Origin: Budorcas taxicolor
Taxonomy: Eukaryota; Chordata; Mammalia; Artiodactyla; Bovidae
DNA length: 64,000 bases
Reading direction: 5' to 3'
NCBI RefSeq assembly: GCF_023091745.1
Contig: NC_068915.1
Coordinates: forward strand, 49,658,001-49,722,000
Position 1 is the stretch's first letter; every line of letters begins with the position of its first letter. The translations under genes and the position numbers were made by a program. Under the pieces are notes generated by a model, which ran no database searches, was not told the origin of the DNA, and saw only the letters and a list, made by a program, of their open reading frames with translations. Of this stretch, positions 44,590-54,760 are shown in pieces.

Positions 44590-45610
44590 GAATGTCTCAC
44601 TGCTCTTCATCTTTCTTTCATAACTCAGTCCCAGAATCTGTTTTTCTAAACTCCCTATATCATTTGCTTTCTTTGGATAATATTTCTTCCTGTTTCTTCT
44701 CCTTTTGGCTCACAGTGTGGCAGGCAATCTTCTCTTCATCTCTTGTAGTTTCCTCTTCTTCCAGCTCCTTCTTCTGATGGTATAGTGCCCAAAGTGTTAA
44801 GCCTTCCATATTTTTCTCTTCTAATTTTACATTGTCTTTCCAGAAAAACTTCAGTCATCAATTGTGAAATCTAGATCATATTTGTTGCCAAAATTCCAGA
44901 CTCATGTATCCAACTTCCTACTGATCATGTATGTCTAAATCTACCCCAAACACTTCACACTGAACCAATCCTAGAGAATCTTTATTATCTCTCTCTAGGA
45001 CTTTTCCCATTTAGTATTCTCTACTTGATATCTAGCAACATAATTGGTGATATAATCTAGAAAAGCATTAAACTTCCTAAGTTTCTCTTTCACACATACT
45101 GTTCTGTTCTTAGCCACTCAGTCATGTCCAACTCTTTGTAACCCCATGGGCTGTAGCCCACTAGGGACCTCTGTCCATGGGTATTCTCCAGGCAAGAATG
45201 CTGGAGTGGGTTGCCATGCCCTCTTCCAGAGGATCTTTCCAACCCAGGGGTCACATGGAGGCTCCTGCATTGCAGGCTTTACCTACTGAGCCACCAGGGA
45301 AGCCCCATCCACCAATAATAATAATAATCCCCTTGTCCAATTGATTATTCAGTAAACTTTGCTGGTTGAAGGTAGACACACTTCCTCTTCATTTCCTTGT
45401 CACAGAACTAGTCTAGAAATTTACCATCTCTTTAATAAAAATGAAAGTAGGCTTCTTACAGATTGTCTTATATTTCCTTTTATCTGCCTCCAATTTTCCA
45501 ACCAACTGCCTTCCAAAATGATTCTTCTAATTTACAAGTCTGATGAATACATTCCTCACAAGATCTCAAACTTTGTATGCAAAAGAAACAATGATGAAAT
45601 TATTTAAATT
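44590..45610 (+). mobile_element. L2 LINE fragment, split by a SINE
   Basis: L2-like text, for example 'ccagactcatgtatccaact' with 'tcctactgatcatgtatgtcta', corresponds to the region after the L2 RT YADD motif. Beyond the SINE, 'ccttccaaaatgattcttct' and 'aatttacaagtctgatgaat' match the downstream L2 part. Strongly diverged and non-coding. Confidence 0.55.
45100..45306 (-). mobile_element. Bov-tA SINE inside L2
   Basis: Reverse SINE from 'gttcttagccactcagtcat' to 'accaccagggaagcccc' via 'tactgagcc'. Directly downstream is a short (AAT)n stretch. Confidence 0.9.
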
Positions 45611-45759
45611 ACACGTCAGACATCACCTTCAAACACAAATATTGATTAGATCTGTTATTTAACATTGCATGCAAATTAAAATAATAACATATAAAATAAA
45701 AATGAAAAATATAATAAGGACTTTGAATGTTATGTATTATTCTAAATATACATTATAAG

Positions 45760-45949
45760 GGCTTCCCTGGTAGGTTAGTGGCAAAGAATCCACCTGTCAA
45801 TGTCAGAGATGTGGATTCAAGCCCTGGGTGGGGAAGAAGGAAATGGCTAACCATTCAAGAATTCTTGCCTGTAAAATCTGATGGAGAGAGGAAACTTGAG
45901 GGCTACAGTCCATGGGGTCACAAAAGAATTGGACACTACTTAGCAATAA
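45760..45949 (+). mobile_element. Bov-tA SINE, diverged
   Basis: Plus-strand SINE from 'ggcttccctggtaggttagt' to 'ggacactacttagcaataaa'. It is flanked by aaatatacattataag and aaatatacatataag (45744-45759 and 45950-45964), a target duplication with one indel. A younger BovA2 unit landed in the right-hand copy. Confidence 0.88.
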
Positions 45950-45967
45950 AAATATACATATAAGTAT

Positions 45968-46100
45968 GCTGCTGCTGCTGCTAAGTTGCTTCAGTTCTGT
46001 CCGACGCTGTGTGACCCCATAGATGGCAGTCCACCAGGCTCCCCTGTCACTGGGATTCTCCAGGAAAGAACACTGGAGTGGGTTACCATTGCCTTCTCCA
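45968..46100 (-). mobile_element. BovA monomer with perfect target duplication
   Basis: Reverse BovA unit starting with a GCT run and ending 'gttaccattgccttctcca'. Perfect 12-bp repeats acatataagtat lie at 45956-45967 and 46101-46112. It sits in the 3' duplication of the upstream SINE. Confidence 0.92.
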
Positions 46101-46475
46101 ACATATAAGTATAAATGTGTACTAATAAGTGCATTTTTTATTTTAAATATAAATTTATTTATTTTAATTGGAGGTTAATTACTTCAAAATACTGTATTCG
46201 TTCTGCCATACATCAACATGAATCCGCCACAGGTATACATGTGTTCCCCTCCCCGTACCACCCCTCCAGGTTGTCCCAGTGCACCATCCACGAGAATCCT
46301 GTATCATGCATCCAACCTAGACTGGCAATTCGTTTTATATATGATATAATACATCTTTCAATGCCATTCTCCCAAATCATCCCACCCTCTCCCTCTCCCA
46401 CAGAGTACAAAAGACTGTGCTATACATCTGTATCTCTTTTGCTGCCTCACATACAGGGTTATCCTTACCATCTTT

Positions 46476-49400
46476 CTAAATTCCATATATATGCATTAGT
46501 ATACTGTATTGGTGTTTTTCTTTCTGGCTTACTTCACTCAGTATAATAGGCTCCAGTTTCATCCTCCTCATTAGAACTGATTCAAATGTATTCTTTTTAA
46601 TGGCTGAGTAATAATCCATTGTGTATATGTACCACAGCTTTCTTATCCATTCATCTGCTGATGGACATCTAGGTTGCTTCCATGTCCTGGCTATTATAAA
46701 CAGTGCTGTGATGAACACTGGGGTACACGTCTCTTTCAATTCTGGTTTCCTTGGTGTGTATGCCCAGCAGTGGGATTGCTGAGTCATAAGGCAGTTCTAT
46801 TTCCAGATTTTTAAGGAATCTCCACACTGTTCTCCATAGTGGCTGTACTAGTTCGCATTCCCACCAACAATGGAAGAGGGTTCCCTTTTCTCCTCACCCT
46901 CTCCAGCATTTATTGCTTGTAGACTTTTGGATCGCCACAATTCTGACTGGCGTGAAATGGTACCTCATTGTAGTTTTGATTTGGATTTCTCTGATAATGA
47001 GTGATGTTGAGCATCTTCTCATGTGTTTGTTAGCCATTTCTATGTCTTCTTTGGAGAAATGTCTGTTTAGTTCTTCGGCCCATTTTTTGATTGGGTCGTT
47101 TATTTTTCTGGAATTGAGCTGCAGGAGTTGCTTGTATATTTTTGAGATTAGTTGTTTATCAGTTGCTTCATTTGCTATTATTTTCTCCCATTCTGAAGGC
47201 TGTCTTTTGACCTTGCTTATAGTTTCCTTTTTTGTGCAGAAGCTTTTAAGTTTAATTAGGTCCCATTTGTTTATTTTTGCTTTTATTTCCAGTATTCTGG
47301 AAGATGGGTCATAGAGGATCCTGCTGTGATGTATGTCAGAGAGTGTTTTGCCTGTGTTCTCCTCTAAGAGTTTTATAGTTTCTGGTCTTACATTTAGATC
47401 TTTAATCCATTTTGAGTTTATTTTTGTGTATGGTATTAGAAAGTGTTCTAGTTTCATTCTTTTACAAGTGGTTGACCAGTTTTCCAGCACCACTTGTTAA
47501 AGAGATTGTCTTTATTTTTTTTTTTTCTGATAGATTTTTATTTATCTATTTATTTTTTAATTTAAAAATCTTTAATTCTTACATGTGTTCCCAAACATGA
47601 ACCCCCCTCCCACATCCCTCCCCATAACATCTCTGTGGGTCTATCATGCATACTATCATGTAAGAATTGAATCGCCAGTCTATGTCTGACACAGGATACA
47701 GCATGCTTGGGGCTGGTGCATGGGGATGACCCAAAGAGATTGTCTTTAATCCATGGTATATTCTTGCCTCGTTTGTCAAAGATAAGGTGTCCATAGGTGT
47801 GTGGATTTATCTCTGGGCTTTCTATTTTGTTCCATTGATCTATATTTCTGTCTTTGTGCCAGTACCATACTGTCTTCAAGACTGTGGCTTTGTAGTAGAG
47901 ACTGAAGTCAGGCAGGTTGATTCCTCCAGTTCCATTCTTCTTTCTCAGGATTGCTTTGGCTATTCGAGGTTTTTTGTATTTCCATAAAAATTGTGGAATT
48001 ATTTGTTCTAGCTCTGTGAAAAATACCGTTGGTACCTTGATAGGGATTGCATTGAATCAATAGATTGCTTTGGCTAGCATACTAATGTTCACTATATTGA
48101 TTCTTTTGATCCATGAACATGGTATATTTCTCCATCTATTAGTGTCCTCTTTGATTTCTTTCACCAGTGTTTTATAGTTTTCTATATATAGGTCTTTCAT
48201 TTCTTTTGCTAGATATATTCCTAAATATTTTATTATTTTCGTTGCAATGGTGAATGGAATTGTTTCCTTAATTTCTCTTTCTATTTTCTCATAATTAGTG
48301 TATAGGAATGCAAGGAATTTCTGTGTGTTGATTCTATATCCTGCAACTTTACTATATTCATTGATTAGCAATAGTAATTTTCTGATAGAGTTGTTAGGGT
48401 TTTCTATGTAGAGGATCATGTCATCTGCAAACAGTGAGAGTTTTACTTCTTTTCCAATTTGGATTCCTTTTATTTCTTTTTCTGCTCTGATTGTTGTGGC
48501 TAAAACCTCGAGAACTATTTTGAATATTAGCAGTGAAAGTGGGCACCCTTGTCTTGTCCTGACTTTAGGGGAAATGCTTTCAGTTTTTCACCATTGAGGA
48601 TAATGTTTGCTGTGGGTTTGTCATATATAGCTTTTATTATGTTGAGGTATATTCCTTCTATTCCTGCTTTCTGGAGAGTTTTTATCATAAATGGATGTTG
48701 AATTTTGTCAAAGGCCTTCTCTGCATCTATTGAGATAATCATATGGCTTTTATTTTTCAGTTTATTAATGTGGTGTATTACATTGCTTGATTTGTGGATA
48801 TTGAAGAATCCATGCATCCCTGGGATAAAGCCCACTTGGTCATGGTGTATGATCTTTTTAATGTGTTGTTGGATTCTGATTGCTAGAATTTTGTTAAGGA
48901 TTTTTGCATCTATGTTCATCAGTGATATTGGCCTGTAGTTTTCTTTTTCTGTGGCACCTTTGTCAGGCTTTGGTATTAGGGTGATGGTGGCCTCATAGAA
49001 TGAGTTTGGAAGTTTACCTTCCTCTGCAATTTTCTGGAAGAGTTTGAGTAGGATAGGTGTTAGCTCTTCTCTAAACTTTTGGTAGAATTCAGCTGTGAAG
49101 CTGCCTGGACCTGGGCTTTTGTTTGCTGGAAGATTTCTGATTACAGTTTCAATTTCTGTGCTTGTGATAGGTCTGTTAAGATTTTCTATTTCTTCCTGTT
49201 TCAGTTTTGGAAAGTTGTATTTTTCTAAGAATTTGTCCATTTCTTCCATGTTGTCCATTTTATTGGCATCTAATTGCTGATAGTAGTCTCTTAAGATCCT
49301 TCGTATTTCTGTGTTGTCTGTTGTGATCTCTCCATTTTCATTTCTAATTTCATTGATTTGATTTTTCTCCCTTTGTTTCTTGATGAGTCTGGCTAATGGT

Positions 49401-50522
49401 TTGTCGATTTTATTTATCCTTTCAAAGAACCAGCTTTTGGCTTTGTTGATTTTTACTATGGTCACTTTTGTTTCTTTTGCATTTATTTCTGCCCTAATTT
49501 TTAAGATTTCTTTCCTTCTACTAACCCTGGGGTTCTTCATTTCTTCCTTTTCTATTTGCTTTAGGTGTAGATTGAGGTTATTTATTTGACTTTTTTCTTG
49601 TTTCTTGAGGTATGCCTGTATTGCTATGAACTTTCCCCTTAGCACTGCTTTTACAGTGTCCCACAACGTTTTGGGTTTTTGTGTTTTCATTTTCATTCAT
49701 TTCTCTGCATAGTTTGATTTCTTTTTTGATTTCTTCTGTGATTTGTTGGTTATTCAGCAGTGTGTTGTTCAGCCTCCATATGTTGGAATTTTTAATAGTA
49801 TTTCTCCTGTAATTGAGATCTAATCTTAATGCATTGTGGTCAGAAAAGATGCTTGGAATGATTTCAATTTTTTTGAATTTACCAAGGCTAGATTTATGGT
49901 CCAGTATGTGATCTATCCTGGAGAAGGTTCTGTGCACACTTGAGAAAAAGGTGAAATACATTGTTTTGGGGTGAAATGTCTTATAGATATCAATTAGGTC
50001 TGACTGGTCTATTGTATCATTTAAAGTTTGTGTTTCCTTGTTAATTTTCTGTTTAGTTGATCTATCCATAGGTGTGAGTGGGGTATTAAAGTCTCCCACT
50101 ATTATTGTGTTATTGTTAATTTCCCCTTTTATACTTTTTAACATTTGTGTTACATATTGTGGTGCTTCTATGTTGGGTGCATATATATTTGTAATTGCTA
50201 TATATTCTTCTTGAATTGATCCTTTAATCATTATGTAGTGTCCTTCTTTGTCTCTTTTCACAGCCTTTGTTTTAAAGTCTATTTTATCTGATATGAGTAT
50301 TGCTACTCCTGCTTTCTTTTGGTCTCTGTTTGCGTGGAATATCTTTTTCCCGCCCTTCACTTTCAGTCTGTATGTGTCCCCTGTTTTGAGGTGGGTCTCT
50401 TGTAGACAACATATATAGGGGTCTGGTTTTTGTATCCATTCAGCCAGTCTTTGTCTTTTGGTTGGGACAGTCAACCCATTTGCATTTAAGGTAATTATTG
50501 ATAAGTCTGATCCCATTGCCAT
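46476..50522 (-). pseudogene. L1 ORF2 (endonuclease/reverse transcriptase), broken
   Basis: ORF2p nicks target DNA and primes reverse transcription there. The start MAMGSDLSIITLNANGL is at 50522. The first 314-codon frame holds the endonuclease, with QETH (~residue 40), the NIYAPN segment, GDFNTPL and SIFSDHNALRLDLNY, so the main catalytic residues are legible. A frameshift near 49600-49690 leads into a 389-codon frame with RT motif [16 protein letters not shown] one-base loss near 48556-48561 then breaks the frame just before FADD. The FADD codons themselves (48420-48431) are intact. Later frames (48057-48419, 47562-47879, 46894-47493, 46476-46787) carry the remainder, with a nested L1 at 47515-47733. 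The last frame ends HIYGI and a stop, the usual end of this ORF. Confidence 0.9.
47515..47733 (-). mobile_element. Nested, 5'-truncated L1 3' end inside L1 ORF2
   Basis: The insert is the last ~220 bp of a ruminant L1 3' UTR with an A-rich tail (T-run at its left edge on the plus strand). The host ORF2 resumes exactly after it. A perfect 16-bp target duplication, aaagagattgtcttta, flanks it (47499-47514 and 47734-47749). The identical duplication indicates insertion well after the host L1. Confidence 0.93.
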
Positions 50523-50574
50523 TTACTTTATTGTTTTGGGTTCTAGTTTATATACCTTTTTTTGTGTTTCCTGC

Positions 50575-50796
50575 CTAGGGAAGATCCTTTAGCATTTGTT
50601 GGAGAGCTGGTTTGGTGGTGCTGAATTCTCTCAGCTTTTGCTTGTCTGTAAAGCTTTTTATTTCTCCTTCATATTTGAATACGATCCTTGCTGGGTACAG
50701 TAATCTGGGCTGTAAGTTATTTTCTTTCATCACTTTAAGTATGTCTTGCCATTCCCTCCTGGCTTGAAGAGTTTCTATTGAAATATCAGCTGTTAT
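50575..50796 (-). pseudogene. L1 ORF1 carboxy-terminal stump
   Basis: ORF1p is the L1 RNA-binding chaperone. Only the end of its C-terminal domain remains: an open stretch of 73 codons reading ITADISIETLQARREWQDIL, containing LQPRLLYPARI and FTTKPALQQML-like text (FSTTKPALQQMLKDLP), up to TAG at 50575-50577. The coiled coil, RRM and start codon are absent. Sequence directly upstream (in the L1 sense) is 5' UTR. The gap to ORF2 is ~50 bp, as usual. Confidence 0.85.
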
Positions 50797-53370
50797 CCCT
50801 ATGGGATAACAAGGTTTCTTGGTTAGGGAAGCTTGTGTCGGTGTTCTGGTGGGTGGAGCTGGATTTCTTCTCTCTGGAGTGCAATGAAGAGTCCAGTAAT
50901 GGGTTATGAGATGTCAATAATTTTGGAATAACTTTGGGCAGCCTGTATATTGGAGCTCAGGTCTGTATTCCTGTGTTGTTGGAGAATTTGTGTGGTATGT
51001 CTTGTTCTGGAACTTGTTGGCCCTTGGGTGGTGCTTGGTTTCAGTGTAGGTATGGAGGCGTTTGATGAGCTCCTGTCAACTAATGTTCCCTGGAGTCATG
51101 AGTTCTCTGGTGCTCTCAGGGTTTGGACTTAAGCCTCCTGCTTCTGGTTTTCAGTCTTATTTTTACAGTAGTCTCAAGACTTCTCCTTCTATACAGCATA
51201 TTGATAAAACATCTAGGTTAAAGATGAAACGTTTCTCCACAGTAAGGGACACCCAGAGAGGTTCAGAGTTACATGGAGAAGAGAAGAGGGAGGAGGGAGT
51301 TAGAGGTGACCCGAATGAGATGAGGTGGAATCAATAGAGGAGAGAGCAAGCTAGCCAGTAATCACTTCCTTATGTGCACTCCACATCTGGACCGCTCAGA
51401 GATGTTCACAGAGTTATACAGAGAAGAGAAGAGGGAGGAAGGAGACAGAGGTGGCCAGGAAGATAAAAGGGGGAATCAAAAGGAGAGACAGATCCAGTCA
51501 GTAATCAGTTCCCTAAGTGTTCTCCACCGTCTAGAACACAGAAATTCACAGAGTTGGGTAGAGAAGAGATGGGGTAGGGAGGAGACACAGGCGACCTGGT
51601 ATAGAAAAAGGAGAGTCCAAAGGGGGAGAGAGTAGTCAAGCCAGTAAGCTCGCTCCCAAGTAAAGTGGGTACTGAAGATTGGGTTCTTAAAGGTACAAAA
51701 TTGATAACAAATACCAAAAAGCAAAGATTAAAAATTCAGAGGAGAGTTTGGAATTCAAAAAATGCAATACTAAAGAAAAGAAGGAAAAAGAGAAAAAAAA
51801 GTCACAAAAATTATAAAATATATATATATATATGAAGTTTGTTTTTAAAAAAATAGGGTCTTTTTTTTTGCAAAGTAATAGTAGGTTATAAAAGTGAAAA
51901 TTAAAAGAGTTATAGAGGACTTAAAATTAAAAAAAAAAAGAATGATCATAAAACTAGTAAAAATATATCTAGGACTTTCGTTGGTGTTGTTGTGGGTATT
52001 GTGGAGTCAGTTCATTTTCAGATAGTTCCTTGGTCCAGCTTATATTTCTCGAGATCTATAGGCCCCTTCCTATGTAGTCGGTACTAATGACAGGGTTTTA
52101 ATCTATTGCACTTGTCACTTCCAAGGCGGTTCCCTCTGTTTTAGCTTCTTCTGTTTGCTGATCTCTTCAGTGTCTGATTTCCACCCTGACACAAAGGGAG
52201 CGGTGGTGGACACTTTTTTTAGGCTCACTTGTTCAGTCACACTGTGGGGAGGGAGGGATGCTGCAAACAAATAACACTGGCGTGTGCTCGCGGTGCCTCA
52301 GCCACAGTGGGCCTGCCCCTGCTCACAGTGCATGTACCCTCCCTGTCCACACTGCTCAGGCTCTAGGTTGCTCCACTGGGAACCGTCCGAGGCCGGCCCT
52401 GGGCTGCATGCACCTCCCAGGTCTAAGCTGCTCAGGTTCAGGCACTCGGGTAGTCCTCAGAGGCACACACTTGGTTGGGCCTGTGTTTTGTGCCCTTCCC
52501 AGGTCCGAGCAGCTCAGATGATGGGGTGTTTGGTAAGCACGGTCACTGAGACTAATCACCGCCCCCGTCCCAGCCACTCAGTTTTCTGGGTGTACAACTG
52601 GTGCACCTTCTCAGGCAGATGTTGACCGTCCAGATCCCCAAGAAGTCTTAGTTAGCAAAGAAGCCTGCTTACAGTTTTGTAGATAATGTCTCTCTGGGGT
52701 TGCGACTGCCCCCTTCCGGCTCTGGCTGCCTGTCACCGGAGGGGGATGGTCTGCAGTTGGCTATCTCTGTTCAGTCCTTTGTTCTGTGCATGGGCCTGGC
52801 GGTGTCTTAGGTTAGGGCTGGGTTTTCCCGTGGTAGTTATCCCACAGTCTATTTTGCTAGCCCAAGTTAGTTCGCTCAGATTGTTCTCAGGGCATTCAGG
52901 CCAGATCCTTACTCTAAGTGATGCAGCCCATGCCTCCCTGCCCAGTCCCCGCTGGCTACTGGTGGCTTCAGGTGTCTGCGCTGCTTCTCCGCTGGGAGAG
53001 TTACCATTGGGCTCATAATCTGTGGGTTTTAATTATTTGTTTATTTTTCCTCCCTGTTATGTTTCCCTCTGTGCTTCGCCACAGACTTGGCAGTGAGAGT
53101 GTTTCCTGGTGTTTGGAAACCTCTCTTTTTAAGACTCCCTTCCCAGGACAGAGCCCTATCCCTACCTCTTTTGTCTCTTTTTTTTTGGTCTTTTATATTT
53201 TTTCTACCTTCTTTTGAAGACAATGGGCTGCTTTTATGGTTGCCTGATGTCCTCTGCTGGCATTCAGAAGTTGTTTTGTGGAATTTACTCAGCGTTTAAA
53301 TGTTCTTTTGATGAAATTGTGGCGGAGGAAGTGGTCTCCCCATCCTATTCTTCTGACATCTTAGGACCGC
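50797..53370 (-). promoter_or_regulatory. L1-BT 5' UTR / internal promoter region
   Basis: Long non-coding leader upstream of the ORFs. It contains a GC- and CpG-richer zone (about 52250-52620 and 52690-53000) in an otherwise AT-rich window, a tandem-repeat block and A-rich segments near 51780-51960. L1 5' UTRs carry an internal RNA polymerase II promoter. The first bases include 'cctaagatgtcag', where the family would be expected to carry an AAGATGGC-type YY1 core; here the second G is T. Frames found on either strand in this leader are not credible genes. Confidence 0.7.
51249..51664 (-). repeat. Three ~140-bp tandem units in the L1 5' UTR
   Basis: Three imperfect direct repeats. The landmark 'cagagtt' followed by purine-rich 'gagaagaga..gggagg' recurs at 51264, 51409 and 51549, with periods of 145 and 140 bp. 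Each unit then has 'ccagtaatcac/cagt' or 'ccagtaagctc' and a 'ccctaagtg'-type end. The layout recalls the monomer arrays that form promoters in mouse L1, though sequence relationship is not implied. Confidence 0.75.
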
Positions 53371-53383
53371 CTAATAAATGGAT

Positions 53384-53639
53384 TTTATATGATGTATACA
53401 TTTACACATTTAAATTTGCTTTTAAAAACAGTATTATGTAGCTATAATAATAATAGTAAATACTTCACTATTGAGTGGTTCCTTTAGTTTTACAGAGACA
53501 ATTTTTCATCTTCAGCAGTCATACCTACCTCTTTTCTTCAATTTTAATATATTTTGTATCATTATGAATATATATTACATAAAACATATTATATTATATA
53601 TTTTTTTTCTCTGATTTGCTTTTTTAATCAAATATATTT
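53384..53639. other. Unassigned AT-rich DNA
   Basis: Very AT-rich with TATATTA-like runs near 53585. Nothing recognised. Confidence 0.4.
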
Positions 53640-53960
53640 TTTCAACATTCAACATGGATGTATGTAGTTATAAGGATTGATTTTTCCACAAACTGTTATT
53701 TGTTTCTACAACTTTTGGGAGGGGTGGAGGTGGGCTTCTTTTGTCAGTAAAACTCAGAGTTGCTTCTACTGATTTGATATTTTAAAATCAATGCTTTGAA
53801 TATTTATGCCAATTTTTTTTCCAGTGTCCATGTGAAAGAGCTTATCTATATCTAAAAGCCTACAGGTGGAGTTACTGTGCTGTAAGTCATACAATTTCTA
53901 GCTTCACAGCTTTACAATAACATGTCATATTTTTTTCTTAAGCACTTCTAACTGAAAGCT
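53640..53960 (-). mobile_element. Possible old L1-type fragment
   Basis: 'catgtgaaagagcttatcta' and 'gtggagttactgtgctgtaag' weakly resemble the reverse of an old L1 3' pattern (seen better at 37.7 kb). Low certainty. Confidence 0.3.
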
Positions 53961-54599
53961 TGGGTCATCTTACTAGATATGTACAATCCATCTTATAGAT
54001 TTATTCCTATTATTATTTCTATTATTTCCTTTTCTATTGCAGTTTTGCTTTACTCTAGCACAAACGACTAAGCAGTAATGAATATCTCCTGAAGAGAGAT
54101 ATTTAAAAATAAAATTAGTTTTATTTTTACAGACTTACTCCTCCTTATAATATCTCAGTTCTGAATGCTGGTTTCAAATTATTTCCACAAGTCATTTCCA
54201 AGATAATATATGAGAGTATAATTATTATTATTGATAACAGTATCACCCACAAAAATAGTATATTAGCCTTTGTCATGATAAATAAATAATTTAGGTCAGT
54301 GTCATTCTGGTTTACTGAGGAATTTTGATCTAAATATAATTAATGAATATAAATATGTTTTGAAAACAAAAGAGGCAAGAGGAAATAATTCAGTTCAGCA
54401 GAAATAAATGATTTAGTTGTATAAATGGACTTCTCTGGTGGCTCAAACAGTTACATAAATGCCCAGGCTCTTTGATAGACCATTGAAAGTCAACTTTTAC
54501 CCCAAGTATAAAGTTCCTTCCTCAATATACTTAAATATGATCATCCATACTTCTGCTTCAATAGTTTTAATAATGATGCTCATTAATTCAACTTTTCCT
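53961..54599. other. Unassigned AT-rich DNA with a SINE-head scrap
   Basis: Nothing recognised except ~25 bp near 54427-54452 (ggacttctctggtggctcaa) that matches the very start of a Bov-tA SINE and then stops. Confidence 0.4.
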
Positions 54600-54760
54600 T
54601 ACCAGAACGTAAACTCCCCATGGGCAGTGACTCTTACCTGCTTTGTTTGTGTGCTGGTTTGGTTTGTGCTTGCTATATCTTTGCTTCCCAGATCAGTGTT
54701 TGACACATGGCAGGTGTTCAAAAACTATTTGGTAAATATATCAATGATATAATAATCATC
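54600..54760 (+). mobile_element. L2 3' end fragment
   Basis: 'ccagaacgtaaactccccatgggcagtgac' in outline, 'ttgcttcccagatcagtg' and 'gacacatggcaggtgttcaa' match the L2 3' terminal pattern (gtaagctccatgagggcag ... gcctggcacatagtaggtgct). Confidence 0.65.

Larger units (their letters stand above)
46135..53370 (-). mobile_element. Near-complete L1-BT element with ORF1 deletion
   Basis: Both ends are present. On the minus strand the element opens with L1-BT 5' text (ggcggtcctaagatgtcaga, 53370 downward) and ends with the L1-BT 3' UTR and a T-rich (A-rich on its own strand) tail at 46135. The flanking sequences ctaataagtgcat (46122-46134) and ctaataaatggat (53371-53383) match at 11 of 13 positions, as expected for an ageing target duplication. 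In order it has a ~2.56-kb 5' UTR, a 73-codon ORF1 stump, ORF2 with several frameshifts and one nested L1, and the 3' UTR. It is immobile by sequence. Confidence 0.92.

Noticed and set aside
46913..47314. 133-codon plus-strand frame
   Set aside because: It is the antisense translation of L1 ORF2 on the minus strand. The same kind of shadow occurs at 7883-8392 opposite the plus-strand L1.
50792..50812. A 12-bp match to the start of the I-SceI homing-endonuclease site (TAGGGATAACAG on the minus strand)
   Set aside because: Only 12 of 18 bp agree. The match falls in L1 ORF1 sequence next to a short palindrome, so it is coincidence.
51062..51635. Charged, glutamate/arginine-rich plus frames
   Set aside because: They are translations of the purine-rich tandem units in the L1 leader.
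52258..53217. Several plus-strand frames of 87-113 codons in a GC-rich zone, resembling a small gene with a CpG island
   Set aside because: The zone is the L1 5' UTR. The frames overlap in different phases and show no domain.
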